Of a stretch of DNA of 64,000 bases, positions 31,397 to 39,869 are shown in pieces. The notes under the pieces are model-generated. The model worked only from the letters and a program-made list of their open reading frames with translations. It was not told the origin of the DNA and did not search any database. The DNA lies in contig NZ_VEDO01000023.1 of NCBI RefSeq assembly GCF_007677875.1, positions 1 through 64,000 on the forward strand, read 5' to 3'. The stretch is from Variovorax boronicumulans. Its GTDB lineage: Bacteria > Pseudomonadota > Gammaproteobacteria > Burkholderiales > Burkholderiaceae_C. Made by a program: the position numbers and the translations under genes. The stretch's first letter is position 1. Each line of letters starts with the position of its first letter.

Positions 31397-32413
31397 GTGA
31401 AAAATATTATAGGTGCAGCGCAAGAGGCGCCGGCGCCGGTTGCAAAGCTCGTTGAAATCGGCCCGGATGCGGAGGGCCAGCGGCTCGACAACTACCTCTT
31501 GCGCGTGCTCAAGGGCGTGCCCAAGACGCATGTCTACCGCATCATCCGCAGCGGCGAGGTGCGCGTGAACAAGGGCCGGGCCGACGCCGCCACGCGCCTG
31601 GCCCTGGGCGACAGCGTGCGGCTGCCGCCGCTGCGCCTGTCCGAACGCGCCGAGCAGAAGTTCGATGCCATCGCGCGCAGCGCGCCGGCGCGCAGCTTTC
31701 CGGTGCTGTACGAGGACGAGGCTTTCCTGGCCATCGACAAGCCGGCCGGCGTGGCTGTGCACGGCGGCAGCGGCGTGGACTTCGGCGTGATCGAGCAACT
31801 GCGCATGGCCCGGCCCGGCGCCCCCATGCTGGAACTCGTTCACCGGCTGGACCGGGAAACCTCGGGCGTGTTGCTGGTGGCCAAGAAGCGCAGCGCGCTC
31901 AAGCACCTGCAGGACCAGTTCCGCGAGCGCGAGACCGGCAAGACCTATCTCGCGCTGGCGCTGGGCCAGTGGCCGGCCAAGCGCAAGGTCCTGGACAAAC
32001 CGCTCGTGCGCTACCTCTTGCCCGGCAAGCCCGGCACCGAAGGCGAGCGCCGCGTGCGCATCGCGGACGCCGGTGACCCCCAGGGCATGCGGTCCATCAC
32101 CCTGGTCCGGGTGGCCGAGACCTTTGCCGACTACAGCCTGTTGGAAGTGACCATCAAGACCGGCCGCACGCACCAAATCCGTGTGCACCTGGCCAGCGAG
32201 GGCCACGCGATCGCCGGCGACGACAAGTACGGTGATTTCGCGCTCAACAAGGCATTGGCCCGCCAGGGGCTGTCACGCATGTTTCTGCACGCCTGGCGAC
32301 TCCGGCTCACGCACCCCTCCAGCGGCGAAACGGTGCAGTTGGAGGCCGCATTGCCGTCTGAGTTGGCCGGTTTTCTGGCCGCCTGCCGGCCGGCTGTCAC
32401 GGGCCAGGGGTGA
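31397..32413 (+). CDS. rluC: 23S rRNA pseudouridine synthase, RluC/RluD family
   Basis: A 338-residue pseudouridine synthase. An S4 RNA-binding domain lies at about 28-75 (RLDNYLLRVLKG, then VYRIIRSGEVRVNKGR). The catalytic Asp is D152 in HRLDRETSGVLLVAKK, and TGRTHQIRVHLASEGHAIAGD is the conserved C-terminal motif. By its place divergent from rne it corresponds to RluC, which modifies 23S positions 955, 2504 and 2580 in E. coli. It starts at a GTG with GAGG about seven bases upstream. Confidence 0.94.
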   Translation: MKNIIGAAQEAPAPVAKLVEIGPDAEGQRLDNYLLRVLKGVPKTHVYRIIRSGEVRVNKGRADAATRLALGDSVRLPPLRLSERAEQKFDAIARSAPARSFPVLYEDEAFLAIDKPAGVAVHGGSGVDFGVIEQLRMARPGAPMLELVHRLDRETSGVLLVAKKRSALKHLQDQFRERETGKTYLALALGQWPAKRKVLDKPLVRYLLPGKPGTEGERRVRIADAGDPQGMRSITLVRVAETFADYSLLEVTIKTGRTHQIRVHLASEGHAIAGDDKYGDFALNKALARQGLSRMFLHAWRLRLTHPSSGETVQLEAALPSELAGFLAACRPAVTGQG

Positions 32414-32423
32414 CAATCGCCGC

Positions 32424-33083
32424 ATGCAAGCCCGACGCTTTGACCTGATCGCCTTCGACTGGGACGGCACGCTGTTCGACTCGACGGCCATCATCACGCG
32501 CTGCATCCAGGAGGCGGTGCGCGATGTCGGCGGCACGGTGCCGACGGATGCTGCAGCTTCTTTCGTCATCGGCATGGCGCTGCCCCAGGCCCTGGCCCAT
32601 GCCGCGCCCGACGTGCCGCGCGAGCGCTATCCCGATCTGGCCGCGCGCTACCGTGTGCACTACATGCGGCACCAGAACGACATCGTGCTGTTTGCCGGCG
32701 TGCTGGATCTGCTACGCGCGCTCAAACAACAGCAGATCCTGTTGGCCGTGGCCACCGGCAAGTCGCGCCGCGGCCTGGACGAAGCGCTGCGCGTGGTGGA
32801 GCTGCAAGGCCTGTTCGACGCTTCGCGCACGGCCGACGAGACCGCCGGCAAGCCACACCCACGCATGCTGCACGAGCTCATGCGCGAGTTCGACGTGGCG
32901 CCCGAGCGCACGCTGATGGTCGGCGACACCACGCACGACCTGCAGATGGCGCTCAACGCCGGTTGTCCCAGCGTGGGCGTGGGCTATGGCGCCCATCCAC
33001 ATGGCGAGTTTGCCGCGCTGCAGCCTCTGTTCGTGGCCCATTCGGTCCGCGAGTTGCACGACTGGCTGCTGGCGCCGGCCTGA
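32424..33083 (+). CDS. HAD-superfamily hydrolase (phosphoglycolate phosphatase-like)
   Basis: A 219-residue HAD subfamily IA enzyme. The nucleophile motif FDWDGTLFDS gives D12 and D14, motif II is ATGK (about 113), motif III the Lys in GKPHP (about 147), and motif IV VGDTTHDLQMA. The alpha-helical cap is of the Gph/PGP type. The natural substrate cannot be deduced; phosphoglycolate or another small phosphoester is likely. It begins ten bases after rluC and is followed by the Rieske and S49 peptidase genes, a string often conserved in Comamonadaceae. Confidence 0.88.
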   Translation: MQARRFDLIAFDWDGTLFDSTAIITRCIQEAVRDVGGTVPTDAAASFVIGMALPQALAHAAPDVPRERYPDLAARYRVHYMRHQNDIVLFAGVLDLLRALKQQQILLAVATGKSRRGLDEALRVVELQGLFDASRTADETAGKPHPRMLHELMREFDVAPERTLMVGDTTHDLQMALNAGCPSVGVGYGAHPHGEFAALQPLFVAHSVRELHDWLLAPA

Positions 33084-33103
33084 AGCTTGCAAGCAGCGCC
33101 GCC

Positions 33104-33466
33104 ATGGACCGCGTTGCCCTGTGCAATTCCCGCGACCTGGCCGATGGCGGCGAGGCCGTGCCCTTCGACGTGCTCTACCAGGGCCAGACCTGCCGCGCCT
33201 TCGCCGTGCGCTGGCGCGGCCAGGCCCATGCCTACCTGAACCGCTGCACCCACGTGGCCATGGAGATGGACTACCAGCCCAACCGTTTCTTCGACGACAG
33301 CGGCCAGTGGCTGTTGTGCGCCACCCACGGTGCTGCCTACCGGCCCGATTCCGGGGCCTGCGGCGGCGGTCCGTGCCGCGGTGGCCTGGTCAAGATTGCT
33401 CTGTCGGAGGAGAGCGGCGTGGTGCATTGGCATACTGGGCCCCAATTGCAACCCGTTTTCTTCTAG
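33104..33466 (+). CDS. Small Rieske [2Fe-2S] protein
   Basis: A 120-residue ferredoxin-like Rieske protein. The cluster ligands are C48-x-H50 (NRCTHVAMEMD) and C72-x2-H75 (LCATHGAAYRPD). The following GACGGGPCRGG adds two extra Cys that are not the standard ligands. There is no signal peptide or membrane anchor, so it is probably cytoplasmic. Stand-alone Rieske proteins of this size serve dioxygenase-type systems or act as unspecific electron carriers; no oxygenase gene is nearby. The ATG at 33104 starts 20 bases after the phosphatase stop. Confidence 0.88.
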   Translation: MDRVALCNSRDLADGGEAVPFDVLYQGQTCRAFAVRWRGQAHAYLNRCTHVAMEMDYQPNRFFDDSGQWLLCATHGAAYRPDSGACGGGPCRGGLVKIALSEESGVVHWHTGPQLQPVFF

Positions 33467-33480
33467 TCACCTGTAACGCC

Positions 33481-34443
33481 ATGAGTGAACCGCACCCCTC
33501 CGGCTCCCCTCCGTCCGATCCTCAATGGGAGCGCAGCCTGCTGGAGCGGCTGGCCTTCGCCTCGCTGAAGGAGCAACGCGCCGCCCGCCGCTGGAAAATC
33601 TTCACGCGGCTCGCCTGGCTGGGATTCTTCATCGCCCTGGCCTGGCTGCTGCTGTTGCGCGCCGCGCCGACGGCGGACACCTCGTCCTCCCATACGGCCG
33701 TGGTGGAGATCAAGGGCGAGATCGCCTCGGGCGCCGATGCCAGTGCCGAATCCATCGTGGCCGCCATGCGCAGCGCCTTCGAGGACCAGGGCGCCCAGGC
33801 CATCGTGCTGCTGATCAACTCGCCGGGCGGCAGCCCGGTGCAGGCCGGCATGATCAACGACGAGATCCTGCGGCTCAAGGCCAAGTACAACAAGCCGGTC
33901 TATGCGGTGGTGGAGGAGGCCTGCGCCTCGGCCGCCTACTACATCGCGGTCGGCGCGGACAAGATCTTCGTCGACAAGGCCAGCATCGTGGGCAGCATCG
34001 GCGTGTTGATGGACGGCTTCGGCTTCACCGGCCTGATGGACAAGCTGGGCGTGGAGCGCCGGCTGCTCACGGCCGGCGCCAACAAGGGCTTCCTCGACCC
34101 CTTCAGCCCCATGAGCGAAACCCAGCGCGCGCTGGCGCAGAACATGCTGGACACCATCCACCAGCAGTTCATCGGTGTGGTCAAGAAGGGCCGCGGCGAC
34201 CGGCTCAAGGAAACGCCCGAGACCTTCAGCGGGTTGTTCTGGAGCGGCGAGCAGGCCGTGCAGATGGGCCTGGCCGACCAGCTGGGCAGCCTGGACTACG
34301 TGGCGCGCGACGTGGTCAAGGCCGAAGACATCGTGGACTACACGCGCCGCGAGAATGTGGCCGAGCGCCTGGCCAAGCGTTTCGGCGCGGCCATGGGCGA
34401 GGGCGCCATGCGTGCACTCAAGTCCGTGCCGGCGCTGCGCTGA
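33481..34443 (+). CDS. sppA: S49 family peptidase (SppA-type signal peptide peptidase)
   Basis: A 320-residue inner-membrane Ser/Lys protease with one N-terminal transmembrane helix (about 42-60, ending LLLLRAA). The nucleophile Ser is in EEACASAAYYIAVGAD (about residue 144) and the catalytic Lys lies about 50 residues on, in the NKGFLDPF region. The LINSPGGSPVQAG segment forms the oxyanion region. Length matches the short, single-domain SppA, which forms an octamer and degrades remnant signal peptides. It converges on the methyltransferase gene with six bases between stops. Confidence 0.92.
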   Translation: MSEPHPSGSPPSDPQWERSLLERLAFASLKEQRAARRWKIFTRLAWLGFFIALAWLLLLRAAPTADTSSSHTAVVEIKGEIASGADASAESIVAAMRSAFEDQGAQAIVLLINSPGGSPVQAGMINDEILRLKAKYNKPVYAVVEEACASAAYYIAVGADKIFVDKASIVGSIGVLMDGFGFTGLMDKLGVERRLLTAGANKGFLDPFSPMSETQRALAQNMLDTIHQQFIGVVKKGRGDRLKETPETFSGLFWSGEQAVQMGLADQLGSLDYVARDVVKAEDIVDYTRRENVAERLAKRFGAAMGEGAMRALKSVPALR

Positions 34444-34449
34444 GCTGCT

Positions 34450-35202
34450 TCAGCGGCCGATCGCGAAAACGGCCGGCGCGTCGGGCAGCGGCGCGCCGTG
34501 CTGGCGCCAGGCCTTCACGGTCTGGCTCCGGATGCTGGCCTGCTCCAGCGTGAGGCCGGTCGCGATGGCCAGGCGCGTGTTGTGTTGCAGCGTCTGCACC
34601 AGCGCGCGGCGCAAGGTTTCCGTGCGGTAGGGCGTTTCGATGCACAGCTGGGTCTGGCCGGTCTTGAGCGCGAGCGCCTCAAGCTGGCGCACGCGCTCGG
34701 TACGCGCCTCGGCATCTTGCGGCAGGTAGCCGACGAAGGCGAAGTTCTGGCCGTTCAGGCCGCTGGCCGCCAGCGCCAGCAGCAGTGCGCTGGGCCCTAC
34801 CAGGGGCACCACCGCTACACCCAGGGCGTGGGCCGCCCGCACCACCGAACTGCCAGGGTCGGCCACGGCGGGCATGCCGGCTTCGCTGACGAGGCCGATG
34901 TCTTGGCCTTGCAGCGCGGCCGCGAGCAGCGGTGTGGCGTCGAAGCCAGGGCCATGGTCCCCTTTCTTGTGCACCTCGCGCGGCAGTTCGGTCAGCACCT
35001 GCTGCTGCAGCGGTGTGGCAAGCGGCACGACGCCGTCGATGCGCTTGAGGTAGGCGCGCGTGCTCTTGGCGTTCTCGCAGATCCAGTGCGACAGGCGTGC
35101 CGCGACCTGCAAGGTGCCCAGCGGCACGGCGTCCCGCAGCGGCGCCTGCTCGGCGCAGCCGAAGTCCAGCGGCGCCGGCACCAGGTACAGGCGGCCGGTC
35201 AC
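34450..35202 (-). CDS. SAM-dependent methyltransferase, tetrapyrrole-methylase fold (RsmI-related)
   Basis: A 250-residue protein of the RsmI/tetrapyrrole methylase superfamily. GRLYLVPAPLDFG opens it where RsmI has LYLVATPIGN; EAGMPAVADPGSSVVRAAH matches the RsmI DAGTPxxSDPG motif, followed by PLVGPSALLLALAASGL. The differences from canonical RsmI suggest a separate subfamily found in Burkholderiales next to maf. Substrate is unknown; rRNA is possible. The GTG start at 35202 overlaps the maf stop as GTGA. Confidence 0.82.
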   Translation of the reverse strand: MTGRLYLVPAPLDFGCAEQAPLRDAVPLGTLQVAARLSHWICENAKSTRAYLKRIDGVVPLATPLQQQVLTELPREVHKKGDHGPGFDATPLLAAALQGQDIGLVSEAGMPAVADPGSSVVRAAHALGVAVVPLVGPSALLLALAASGLNGQNFAFVGYLPQDAEARTERVRQLEALALKTGQTQLCIETPYRTETLRRALVQTLQHNTRLAIATGLTLEQASIRSQTVKAWRQHGAPLPDAPAVFAIGR

Positions 35203-35777
35203 AGCAGTTTCACGCCGGCGGCGCGCAGCATGCGGGCGGTCTCGATCAGCGGCAGGCCGACCAGTGCGGTCGGGTCGTCGCTCGTGATCGCGTCCAGCAG
35301 CACGATGCCCAGGCCCTCGCTCTTGGCGCTGCCGGCGCAGTCGTAAGGTTGCTCGGCCTGCAGGTAGGCTTCGATCTCGGCGTCGTCCAGGTCGCGAAAG
35401 CGCACTTGCACCGGGACCAGTGCAGTCTGCGCGAAGCCCTGCGCGGCATGCACGACCGACAGCGCGGTCTGGAACACCACGGTCTGGCCGCGCATGGCGC
35501 GCAGCTGGGCGGTGGCGCGCGCGTGGTCGCCAGGCTTGCCGAGCGGCTGGCCGTGCAGGTCGGCCACCTGGTCGGAGCCGATCACGACGGCGTCGGAGTG
35601 TCGGGTGGCGACGGCCTGCGCCTTGGCCAGGGCCAGGCGGCGGGCGAGCTCGGCCGGTGCTTCGCCGGCCAGCGGTGTTTCGTCGACCTGCGGCGCCACC
35701 ACGTCGAAGGCGATGCGCAGGCGTGTCAGCAGCTCGCGACGGTAGCGTGAGGTCGATCCCAGGATGAGGCGTGGCAT
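35199..35777 (-). CDS. Maf-family nucleotide pyrophosphatase (YceF-type, 7-methyl-GTP)
   Basis: A 192-residue house-cleaning pyrophosphatase. LGSTSRYRRELL and GSDQVADLHG are Maf motifs. The segment YDCAGSAKSEGLGI follows the YceF subfamily pattern (AG-x4-EGLG), which in E. coli acts on 7-methyl-GTP, and not the dTTP/UTP-acting YhdE pattern. E. coli yceF likewise lies beside yceD-rpmF. It is divergent from yceD with 26 bases between start codons. Confidence 0.93.
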   Translation of the reverse strand: MPRLILGSTSRYRRELLTRLRIAFDVVAPQVDETPLAGEAPAELARRLALAKAQAVATRHSDAVVIGSDQVADLHGQPLGKPGDHARATAQLRAMRGQTVVFQTALSVVHAAQGFAQTALVPVQVRFRDLDDAEIEAYLQAEQPYDCAGSAKSEGLGIVLLDAITSDDPTALVGLPLIETARMLRAAGVKLL

Positions 35778-35803
35778 CTGGCGATTCTCTTACACTGCCC
35801 CGC

Positions 35804-36361
35804 ATGACAGCCCCCAAGCAGGCACGCGGCCTGGACATCAAGGCCTTCGCCCAATCGGCCGGCGAACGGCAGCAGCAAGACCGTCTCGCGGATTACCCGC
35901 GTCTGCTGCAAGAAGCCGAAGGCCGCGGCGCCGACCGGCCCGTGCGCTGGCACGCCGTGGGCCAGCTGCGCCAGGCGGCCGGTGTGGCGCCGCAGGTCTG
36001 GCTGCACCTGCAGGCCGAGGCCAATGTGCCGCTGACCTGCCAGCGCTGCCTGGAGCCGGTCGACGAAGCCCTGGCAGTGGACCGCTGGTTCCGCTTCGTG
36101 GCGGACGAGGAGCAGGCCGCGCGCGAGGACGAGGAGGCCGAAGAGGATGTATTGGTGCTGGACCCGGCCTTCGACCTGCAGGCCTTGGTCGAGGACGAGC
36201 TGCTGATGGCGTTGCCATTGGTCCCGCGCCACGCTGTCTGCCCGAACGCTGTGCCCATGGAGGTGGCCGATCCCGGTTTCGCCCAGGCCGAGGCCGACAA
36301 GCCCAACCCGTTTGGCGTGCTGGCCGATCTCAAACGCAAACCCGACGGAAACCGCCACTAG
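35804..36361 (+). CDS. yceD: YceD family protein (DUF177), 23S rRNA accumulation protein
   Basis: A 185-residue DUF177 protein. The typical CxxC is CQRCLEP (about residues 76-82), with acidic stretches after it (EDEEAEEDVLVL) and a third Cys in HAVCPN that usually pairs with it in zinc binding. In E. coli YceD is needed for normal 23S rRNA levels. It starts 26 bases from the divergent maf start, leaving very little room for a leader, and precedes rpmF in the conserved yceD-rpmF-plsX-fab order. Confidence 0.93.
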   Translation: MTAPKQARGLDIKAFAQSAGERQQQDRLADYPRLLQEAEGRGADRPVRWHAVGQLRQAAGVAPQVWLHLQAEANVPLTCQRCLEPVDEALAVDRWFRFVADEEQAAREDEEAEEDVLVLDPAFDLQALVEDELLMALPLVPRHAVCPNAVPMEVADPGFAQAEADKPNPFGVLADLKRKPDGNRH

Positions 36362-36382
36362 CCGGAATGTCTGCAGCCAGGC

Positions 36383-36388
36383 TATAAT
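36383..36388 (+). promoter_or_regulatory. Probable rpmF promoter -10 box
   Basis: A perfect TATAAT lies in the yceD-rpmF gap. The -35 region is poor. Transcription would begin near 36395 and give a leader of about 125 bases before rpmF, whose ATG has AAGGAG eight bases upstream. Ribosomal protein genes commonly have their own strong promoter. Confidence 0.6.
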
Positions 36389-36521
36389 CGCCGGCTTCGC
36401 GTGCCACGGGTCCAGTGCAGATTGGGCTTCGTTTTGGCCAGATCGCTCCAGATATCTCCTCAGATGAGAGTTTCCGGGTTGCGATCCCCGCAAACCTCAC
36501 CGTTGACCCAAGGAGCCAAAC

Positions 36522-36704
36522 ATGGCAGTCCAGCAAAACAAGAAATCGCCGTCCAAGCGCGGCATGCACCGTTCGCACAATGCGCTGAACGTGCCCGGCA
36601 TCGCCGTGGAACCCACCACCGGCGAAACCCATCTGCGCCACCACATCAGCCCGAACGGCTTCTACCGTGGCCGCCAGGTGCTCAAGAACAAGTCCGAAGC
36701 CTGA
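36522..36704 (+). CDS. rpmF: 50S ribosomal protein L32
   Basis: A 60-residue ribosomal protein. [20 protein letters not shown] is the conserved L32 N-terminus, and the [15 protein letters not shown] segment the C-terminal part. No zinc-binding CxxC is present, so this is the zinc-independent form. It lies between yceD and plsX and is followed by a strong terminator, which would let L32 be made in excess of the fatty acid enzymes downstream. Confidence 0.98.
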   Translation: MAVQQNKKSPSKRGMHRSHNALNVPGIAVEPTTGETHLRHHISPNGFYRGRQVLKNKSEA

Positions 36705-36717
36705 TCGTTTCGCCTGC

Positions 36718-36759
36718 AAGGCCCGTGGCTACCTGTTGTAGCGACGGGCCTTTGTTTTT
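36718..36759 (+). terminator. Strong intrinsic terminator between rpmF and plsX
   Basis: AAGGCCCGT (36718-36726) pairs with ACGGGCCTT (36744-36752), and within the loop GCTAC pairs with GTAGC (36728-36732, 36738-36742), giving a nearly continuous 14-bp stem. TTTGTTTTTG follows. It splits rpmF from the plsX-fab operon or acts as a partial attenuator. Confidence 0.9.
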
Positions 36760-36816
36760 GGTGACCGTTCACTTTTCTTCCGAATTCGTGCGTCCCCTGG
36801 ACGTACAGTCGCGCCC

Positions 36817-37869
36817 ATGATCACTCTGGCTGTCGACTGCATGGGGGGCGACCACGGACCCGGCATCACCTTGCCGGCGTGCCAGGCCTTTTTAGCCGCG
36901 CATGGCGACGCGCAACTGCTGTTGGTCGGCCTGCCCGAGGCCTTGAAGGGTTTCTCGCACCCGCGCGCGCGCGCCGTCCCGGCCAGCGAGGTCGTCGGCA
37001 TGGACGACCCCGTGGAAGTGGCGTTGCGCAAGAAGCGCGATTCGTCCATGCGCGTGGCGGTTGCCCAGGTCAAGGACAAGGCGGCCGACGTAGCCGTGTC
37101 GGCTGGCAACACCGGCGCGCTGATGGCGATCGCGCGCTACCTGCTCAAGACCGTGCCCGGCATCGACCGGCCGGCCATCGCCACCCAATTGCCCAATGCG
37201 CGCGGCGGTGCCACCACGGTGCTGGATCTCGGCGCCAACGTCGATTGCACGGCCGAGCACCTGTTGCAGTTTGGCCTCATGGGTGCTGCGCTGGTGTCCG
37301 TGCTCAAGGGCCACGACGAACCCACGGTCGGCCTGCTCAACATCGGCGAAGAGGCGATCAAGGGCAGCGAGGTCATCAAGCAGGCCGGCGAACTGCTGCA
37401 GGCCGCGCATGCGGCCGGCCACCTGAACTTCCACGGCAATGTGGAGGGCAACGACATCTTCAAGGGCACGACGGACATCGTCGTCTGCGACGGCTTCGTC
37501 GGCAACGTCGCGCTCAAGAGCAGCGAAGGTGTGGCGTCGATGATCAGCGGCTTCCTGAAGGCCGAGTTCTCGCGCAGCATCTGGACCAAGGCTGCTGCGG
37601 TGGTCGCCTACCCGGTGCTGCAGGCGCTCAAGCGGCGTGTGGACCATCGGCGCTACAACGGTGCGGCCCTGCTGGGCCTGCGCGGCCTGGTGTTCAAGAG
37701 CCATGGTTCGGCTGACGCCTTTGCGTTCGAGCAGGCGCTGAACCGCGGCTATGATGCGGCGCGCAACAAGCTGCTGGAGCAGGTGCAGGCACGCATCGCC
37801 AAGACCGCACCGCAGCAGGCCGTGGACACCGCAACGTCGGTGCCGGCCGAGTTGGCAGCCCACCACTGA
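36817..37869 (+). CDS. plsX: Phosphate acyltransferase PlsX
   Basis: A 350-residue enzyme that makes acyl-phosphate from acyl-ACP for phospholipid synthesis. [12 protein letters not shown] is the conserved opening; [28 protein letters not shown] and [16 protein letters not shown] are further family motifs. Length equals that of E. coli PlsX at about 350. It begins the lipid block plsX-fabH-fabD-fabG-acpP-fabF. The 57 bases between the terminator and its ATG leave room for a promoter, but I see no clear one. Confidence 0.96.
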   Translation: MITLAVDCMGGDHGPGITLPACQAFLAAHGDAQLLLVGLPEALKGFSHPRARAVPASEVVGMDDPVEVALRKKRDSSMRVAVAQVKDKAADVAVSAGNTGALMAIARYLLKTVPGIDRPAIATQLPNARGGATTVLDLGANVDCTAEHLLQFGLMGAALVSVLKGHDEPTVGLLNIGEEAIKGSEVIKQAGELLQAAHAAGHLNFHGNVEGNDIFKGTTDIVVCDGFVGNVALKSSEGVASMISGFLKAEFSRSIWTKAAAVVAYPVLQALKRRVDHRRYNGAALLGLRGLVFKSHGSADAFAFEQALNRGYDAARNKLLEQVQARIAKTAPQQAVDTATSVPAELAAHH

Positions 37870-37877
37870 CAACATCC

Positions 37878-38855
37878 ATGCCCACCTATTCCCGCATCAC
37901 GGGCACCGGCAGCTATTTGCCGCCGCGCCGCCTGAGCAATGCCGAGCTCGCTGCCGAGCTGGCCACCAGGGGAGTCGAAACCTCGGACGAGTGGATCGTC
38001 GAGCGCACCGGCATCCGGGCGCGCCACTTCGCCGCGCCGGACGTCACTTGCAGCGACCTGGCCGTGCCGGCCGCGCAGGCGGCCATGGAGGCCGCGGGCG
38101 TCGCGCCCCAGCAGATCGACCTCATCATCGTCGCCACGTCCACGCCGGACATGGTGTTCCCTTCGGCCGCCGCCATCCTGCAGCACAAGCTCGGCATCGC
38201 CGGTTGCCCGGCCTTTGACGTGCAGGCCGTGTGCAGTGGCTTCGTCTACGCATTGACCGTGGCCGACGCCATGATCCGCGCCGGCAATGCCACGCGCGCG
38301 CTGGTGGTCGGCTCCGAGGTGTTCTCGCGCATCCTGGACTTCAACGACCGCACGACCTGCGTGCTGTTCGGCGACGGCGCCGGCGCCGTGGTGCTGGAGG
38401 CGTCGGAAACGCCCGGCATCCTCGCCAGCGACCTGCATGCCGATGGCAAGCATGTCGGCATCCTGTGCGTGCCGGGCCATGTGTCCGGCGGCGCGGTGCT
38501 GGGTGACCCCCTGCTCAAGATGGATGGCCAGGCCGTATTCAAGCTCGCGGTCGGCGTGCTCGAGGACGCGGCCCGCGCCACGCTGGCCAAGGCCGGCAGG
38601 ACACAGGAGCAGATCGACTGGCTGATCCCGCACCAGGCCAACATCCGCATCATGCAGAGCACAGCCAAGCGGCTCAAGCTGCCGCTGGACAAGCTCGTCG
38701 TCACCGTGGACGAGCATGGGAACACCTCGGCCGCATCGATTCCGCTCGCCCTGGACCATGCCGTGCGCCAGGGCAAGGTGAAGAAGGGTGACCTGCTGAT
38801 GCTCGAAGGCGTCGGCGGTGGTTTCACGTGGGGCGCCGTCCTGCTGAACTTCTGA
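37878..38855 (+). CDS. fabH: 3-oxoacyl-ACP synthase III
   Basis: A 325-residue ketoacyl synthase that starts fatty acid synthesis by condensing acetyl-CoA with malonyl-ACP. The catalytic triad is C119 (DVQAVCSGF), His in PHQANIRIM (about 254) and Asn in EHGNTSAAS (about 284). It begins eight bases after plsX. The Cys-His-Asn set excludes FabB/F-type enzymes, which use Cys-His-His. Confidence 0.96.
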   Translation: MPTYSRITGTGSYLPPRRLSNAELAAELATRGVETSDEWIVERTGIRARHFAAPDVTCSDLAVPAAQAAMEAAGVAPQQIDLIIVATSTPDMVFPSAAAILQHKLGIAGCPAFDVQAVCSGFVYALTVADAMIRAGNATRALVVGSEVFSRILDFNDRTTCVLFGDGAGAVVLEASETPGILASDLHADGKHVGILCVPGHVSGGAVLGDPLLKMDGQAVFKLAVGVLEDAARATLAKAGRTQEQIDWLIPHQANIRIMQSTAKRLKLPLDKLVVTVDEHGNTSAASIPLALDHAVRQGKVKKGDLLMLEGVGGGFTWGAVLLNF

Positions 38856-38906
38856 GGAGACCGTGCGCGGCGGGTGCCTGCCAGGGCATCTGCGCGCCTT
38901 CATGCC

Positions 38907-39869
38907 ATGACCATACCATTCGCATTCGTTTTTCCGGGCCAGGGCTCGCAGGCCGTCGGCATGCTGGACGGCTGGCAAGGCCATCCCGCCGTGGCGCAGA
39001 CGCTGGCCGAGGCCTCTGAGGCGCTGGGCGAGGACGTTGCCAAGCTGATCCACGAAGGCCCCAAGGAAGCCCTGGCGCTGACCACCAACACCCAGCCCGT
39101 GATGCTGGTGGCCGGCGTGGCTGCCTACCGCGCCTGGATCGCCGAGACCGGCCTGGTGCCCGCCGTCGTCGCCGGCCATTCGCTGGGCGAATATTCGGCG
39201 CTGGTCGCGTCCGGCGTGCTGACGCTGGCGCAGGCCGCACCGCTGGTGCGCTTCCGCGCGCAGGCCATGCAAGAAGCTGTGCCCGTCGGTGCCGGCGCGA
39301 TGGCCGCCATCCTGGGCATGGACAGCGCCCAGGTCGCTGCCGGCTGCGCCGAGGCGCAGGCCGCGCTGCGCCGGGACGGCGAAGTCGTCGAAGCCGTGAA
39401 CTTCAACGATCCGGCCCAGACCGTGATCGCCGGCAGCAAGCTGGCGGTCGAGAAGGCGTGCGAACTGCTCAAGAGCAAGGGCGCCAAGCGTGCATTGCCG
39501 CTGCCGGTGTCCGCGCCGTTCCATTCCAGCCTGATGCGCCCCGCCGCGGAGCGCCTGCGCGAACGCCTGGCCGGCCTGGCGCTGGCAGCTCCGCTGATCC
39601 CCGTGGTCAACAACATCGACGTGGCCGTGCAGCAGGAAGCGGACGCGATCCGCGACGCGCTGTACCGCCAAGCCTTCGGCCCGGTGCGCTGGGTCGAGTG
39701 CGTGCGCGCCATCAAGGCCCGCGGCGTCGCCACGCTGCTCGAATGCGGCCCTGGAAAGGTGCTGGCCGGCCTGGTCAAGCGCATCGACGCCGAACTGGTC
39801 TCGGGCGCGGTCTACGATCCAGCCACGCTCGCCCAGGCCAAGGCACAACTCGAAGGAACGACGGCATGA
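38907..39869 (+). CDS. fabD: Malonyl-CoA-ACP transacylase
   Basis: A 320-residue acyltransferase loading malonate onto ACP. FVFPGQGSQ opens the fold; the nucleophile is S92 in GHSLGEYSALVASG, and the catalytic His is in PVSAPFHSSLM (about 201). The Arg needed for malonate carboxylate binding is in VRFRAQAMQ. An in-frame ATG at 38874 adds eleven residues not seen in the family, so 38907 is preferred. The ATG of fabG overlaps its stop. Confidence 0.96.
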   Translation: MTIPFAFVFPGQGSQAVGMLDGWQGHPAVAQTLAEASEALGEDVAKLIHEGPKEALALTTNTQPVMLVAGVAAYRAWIAETGLVPAVVAGHSLGEYSALVASGVLTLAQAAPLVRFRAQAMQEAVPVGAGAMAAILGMDSAQVAAGCAEAQAALRRDGEVVEAVNFNDPAQTVIAGSKLAVEKACELLKSKGAKRALPLPVSAPFHSSLMRPAAERLRERLAGLALAAPLIPVVNNIDVAVQQEADAIRDALYRQAFGPVRWVECVRAIKARGVATLLECGPGKVLAGLVKRIDAELVSGAVYDPATLAQAKAQLEGTTA

